Made by a program: the position numbers and the translations under genes. Below are positions 60,947 through 64,000 of a stretch of DNA of 64,000 bases, piece after piece (the stretch's first letter is position 1; each line of letters opens with the position of its first letter). Origin of the DNA: Punica granatum (lineage: Eukaryota; Streptophyta; Magnoliopsida; Myrtales; Lythraceae); the NCBI RefSeq assembly GCF_007655135.1, contig NC_045130.1, positions 30,438,605 to 30,502,604 on the forward strand. The letters are read 5' to 3'. The notes under the pieces are model-generated. The model was not told where the DNA came from and ran no database searches. It saw only the letters and a program-made list of their open reading frames with translations.

Positions 60947-63304
60947 CTATTCCGATTTCTTAGAACTTGTAGATAGTTTCCTCTTCATTCTGCTGAATGG
61001 CCCTACTGCGCGGTCCATAACGTACATGTAGATCACATGGCTCCATGATCGGTATGAGTATAGTCCATTATAGTATTCCGGTGCAATTTCCTTCACCTTG
61101 TGAAGCTTGCTGCCAGGAATTCTGGGGAAGTCATGGTGCTCGTTGTGGTACCCGACACTCCACGTCATCAGGTTGAGCGGCCCGTAGTAGGAGTATGTCT
61201 CCTGCTCCTCCTTTGGGTTGAAAACGTAGTGCTCTGAGATGAAATGGCCTGCCATCGGGTGCATCCCGCCTCCCACAAATGTTGAGAGGATCAGATACAT
61301 GAAAGATTTCCAACCCCAAAAGTGAACCATAGCCGCATCAAGGGCAATCTGAATTGCAAAGTTTATGAATTCCCAGGAACCAGGCGGCTTTGGTTTCAGG
61401 AAGAGTGGCCGGAGTGCGTAGAAGAAGAGCTGGAACAGGACCCAGATGGATTTCGTTAGGGTGTTCCTGACTAAGAGGGCCTCAAGGTTGCTTGGGACGT
61501 CCATGTCAATCCCGTCGACCCCCTGGTACCGGTGGTGCTCAAGGTGGTATTTCTGGAAAGTGATGGACATTGGTACACCAATGGGGAGGTTAGCGAATAT
61601 CCCAAGCCAACGGTTCAGGGAAGGGGTGGAGAAGGCGAGGTTGTGGCTCAACTCGTGGATCGCCAGAAAGAGGTTGTGGTTGAGGAATGAGCCAAAGAAG
61701 TACGAGACAGCTAGGATCTTCATCCACCCCGAGTCATGGAGGGAAGTCGCTGTATATAGCTGAAGAAGAACCACTACGGTGATCTGCACAGCACAACACA
61801 GGAAACGGAATTCCTTAAGAAAAATTGAAGGAAGCCTAGCAATGCTATGGTGATGTTATGTTCATTACGCACACGGTTTGATGAGCTAGTCAAACATCAT
61901 AACAACATGCATTTTAGGCGCAATCTCGTATACGACTTCCCGCTCTTGCATTAAAAGCATAATTGAATATCTAATATATATCTTCCTAGCAGTCGACATT
62001 GAAATCTTTTGGCTTGCCCTGTGCAATAAATTATCAGCCGATGCTCAAAAACAAAGTCCTTCAGGGGGAACGTGTGGTTTTTAACACCATCAGACTTGAT
62101 TGGCAATCTTCTGCAACCTGAAGCTAATATTACAGAGCTCTAACAATCATTTGCAATGAGTAAGATACAGAGAATCAAGGATTTACAAGTTATCAGATGG
62201 AGGTAAAAGCAGATCAAAAAAATTGAAAAAAGAAAAGAAGGTACTTCAGGAGGCAATAAATTGAAGGCTAAAACCAAAAACTATATCCGGATGGTTCTTT
62301 GAGTTTCCATCATCATCATTGAAGTAAGCTAGAAAGAAAAATTTAACAGGAAATTTCTTTCACTTTCAAGCTTTCAATCTTCACATCTCGAATCTACGAA
62401 ATCCAAGCTTCAAGATACAAGTCCTCACAGCTTGAACTGTGAAGAATTAAACAATCCTAGTCATAAGTAAGGATGTAACAACCAACAAGCAATGGCCAGA
62501 GATCAACTTTGGTGGACCCACCAACAAATGACTAATCAAAATAGACGGGGAAGCAGCCCTCCATGAATCCCATCCCATTAGTGATAAAAGCCAGTCGAGT
62601 TAAGGTCTGTAAATTTCATCCCAACATCTGCTCAAAACTAATGAAGATACGTGTTCGCAGTTTAATCCCACGATTTTTCGACCTCCAATGTCTTGGACCG
62701 GCATTGTACACGACACGAGAATAAAAGCTAGCAGTCACTTTAATCAGATCTCGGAGACCCACTTTCCAAATGATGACTTACTTAAAGCTAAGGGCAAAAA
62801 CGAGCGAAATCAGCATTGACGTGAAACTGGAAGTGTTGTCACGGATTCGGGGATGCTAGTCCTAACAGCTGAGCCAATCGAATTGACTTCGAGGCCAATC
62901 AATTGCACATTTGCCCAGATCTAACTTCAAGAAGCCAAGAAAGCTACTAACTGTAGAAATGAAGCAGCACTACCCAAAAGAGAAGCACCGGACTGTCACA
63001 TTCATTCAAGATCGAAAACCCCGATGAGGGAAACACGTCAAACGTCGAAAAACGCATCAAACGTCGAAAAACAACACAAAAAAAAAATCAAAACCATCAA
63101 TGCGAAATGGATGAGGATGTCAGAGATGAGAAACGAGGGGACCTTGACGAAGGCCCAAGGGTCAGGGCCGAAGAGTTCTTTGATCTGAGGGTGCTGAGAG
63201 AGGATTTGCTTTCGACGGGAGGCGTGGGGCTCTTCCGTGTAAGACCAGAAGAAGTCCGTCGCCATTACTCCCTCCTCTTGCTCCTCCACTTCTCTCACCC
63301 CCAT
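60947..63304 (-). CDS. DES1: Sphingolipid delta-4 desaturase (DES1-like), 2 exons
   Basis: This di-iron membrane enzyme adds a trans double bond at C4 of the long-chain base of dihydroceramide in the ER. Exons (minus): 63304-63143 and 61783-60947 with a 1.36-kb GT-AG intron; 332 aa, the family length. The N-terminus carries the Lipid_DES domain ([19 protein letters not shown], then GPDPWAF). Iron-binding histidine boxes are HELSH (97-101), HLEHH (134-138) and HNEHH (267-271). [20 protein letters not shown] and [20 protein letters not shown] are desaturase signatures. Hydrophobic segments occur at about 55-70, 77-97, 113-128 and 160-195. All eight-histidine-motif residues I can check are present, so it should be active. 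The start at MGVREVEEQ gives an acidic N-terminus followed by VMATDFFW. The 5' flank has (GA)n at 63494-63515. A dihydroceramide C4-hydroxylase is a different (SUR2-type) family and does not fit. Confidence 0.94.
61784..63142 (-). other. Single intron of the desaturase gene
   Basis: Begins GTCCCC on the minus strand and ends TGTGCAG. It contains no open frame of note and no recognisable repeat. Confidence 0.75.
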
Positions 63305-63493
63305 TGCCCCTCTCTTTCTCTCGTCTCTGTGCTTGCAGCTGGTCTTTCTGCTTCCCCTCCCTCTATCTCTCTGTGTTCTGGGGAGGATATTCGTGTCGGA
63401 TTAAAAATGGCTAATTTCCCCCAATCAGAAATAAAATAGCAAAGTCGTCTTGGAAATGGGAGGCTGTGGTGTTCGCTGAAATGTCTGTGAGAT

Positions 63494-63515
63494 AGAGAGA
63501 GAGAGAGAGAGAGAG
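63494..63515. repeat. (GA)n microsatellite upstream of the desaturase gene
   Basis: About 11 GA units, reading as CT on the sense strand of the desaturase gene. It lies about 190 bp before the ATG, near the expected transcription start. Confidence 0.85.
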
Positions 63516-63610
63516 GACTTTCATGGACGTGCCATTGGCTGTTATTTAGTATTTACAGCTTAGCAAATGGCCGCCAAAGCTTTGGTTCCTCTCTCTCTCT
63601 ATCTCTAAAA

Positions 63611-63632
63611 ACGAACGAACGAACGAACGAAC
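63611..63632. repeat. (CGAA)n microsatellite
   Basis: Five tandem CGAA units in the desaturase upstream region. Confidence 0.85.
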
Positions 63633-64000
63633 AAAGAGAGCCAACTGTGTCTGTGTGCAGAGCGTGTGAGGGGGATGGTTACAGGTTGTCGCCCATTCAA
63701 ATGGAGAGTCCCTTTTGACCAAGAAAATGAACTAAAAAATACCTGCCCAATTAAGTAAAAACTAATAGGATTCCGGAAAAAAAAAAAGTAAAAACTAAGA
63801 TCATAAATTTTGACGATAACTCTTATAGTTTATAAAATAGTCACTTCTTATTTCAAAATTAGTCACATATCACCTTTTATTTCTCTGATTTTTATTATTT
63901 TTTCTCAAATCAAATCATATTTGGTTAGAGTAAAGAAATCAGGTAACATATCGGTTTGTGCTGTTTTATGACATGTAAATCACGTGGCAAAGTTAATATT

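Larger units (their letters stand above)
63305..64000. promoter_or_regulatory. Desaturase gene 5' leader and upstream DNA
   Basis: The first 120 bp upstream of the ATG are GA-rich on the sense strand. A (GA)n tract lies at 63494-63515 and a (CGAA)n tract at 63611-63632. From about 63700 the DNA becomes AT-rich and may be repeat. No further gene to the window end. Confidence 0.5.

Noticed and set aside
61446..61763. Plus-strand ORF opposite the desaturase
   Set aside because: Antisense shadow of conserved desaturase coding sequence.
1..64000. CRISPR arrays, operons, prokaryotic regulatory sites
   Set aside because: The window is plant nuclear DNA; the repeats seen are microsatellites, tandem duplications and transposons without regular spacers.

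Overview
This is a nuclear chromosome segment from a flowering plant, very probably a eudicot. The evidence is GT-AG split genes with short AT-rich introns, AT-rich gene-free DNA full of Ty1/copia, LINE and MITE debris, and angiosperm gene families (LAF1-like R2R3-MYB, CPL1, AIRP2-type RING protein, plant WAPL). I cannot name the species from the sequence.

Seven intact-looking protein genes can be assembled exon by exon. From left to right they are: a WAPL cohesin-release factor (minus strand, 13 exons, 883 aa); a clathrin light chain (minus, 3 exons, 310 aa); a LAF1/MYB18-like R2R3-MYB (plus, 3 exons, 273 aa); a CPL1-type RNA polymerase II CTD phosphatase with two dsRNA-binding domains (minus, 17 exons, 999 aa); a predicted plastid membrane protein with a TPR-like C-terminus (minus, 3 exons, 704 aa); an AIRP2-like RING E3 ligase (plus, 5 exons, 248 aa); and a sphingolipid delta-4 desaturase (minus, 2 exons, 332 aa). 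Every junction was checked by hand for GT-AG and reading phase, and each model gives an open frame to a stop. The genes are unrelated housekeeping or regulatory loci, each with its own promoter. No operon or cluster logic is visible.

The DNA between genes holds: a degraded, intron-containing copy of the RING gene (1.6-2.4 kb), lying about 57 kb from its intact relative; a 5'-truncated LINE (12.0-15.3 kb) split by a TIR element; a rearranged copia element whose upstream LTR is a 525-bp palindrome (16.06-17.95 kb); a long-TIR foldback element with a core of purine/pyrimidine hairpins (24.3-25.5 kb); a decayed copia element with a 5-bp target duplication (29.07-32.42 kb); four or so related AT-rich MITEs; two relics of a tesmin/TSO1-like CXC gene (49.0-50.1 kb); and a CCGG-type TIR element enclosing a tRNA-like segment (50.5-51.0 kb).

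Nothing here looks like a new multi-gene system. The most unusual signals are structural: the palindromic LTR, the hairpin-array foldback, the RING and CXC relics, and an unidentified coding-like stretch just downstream of CPL1.
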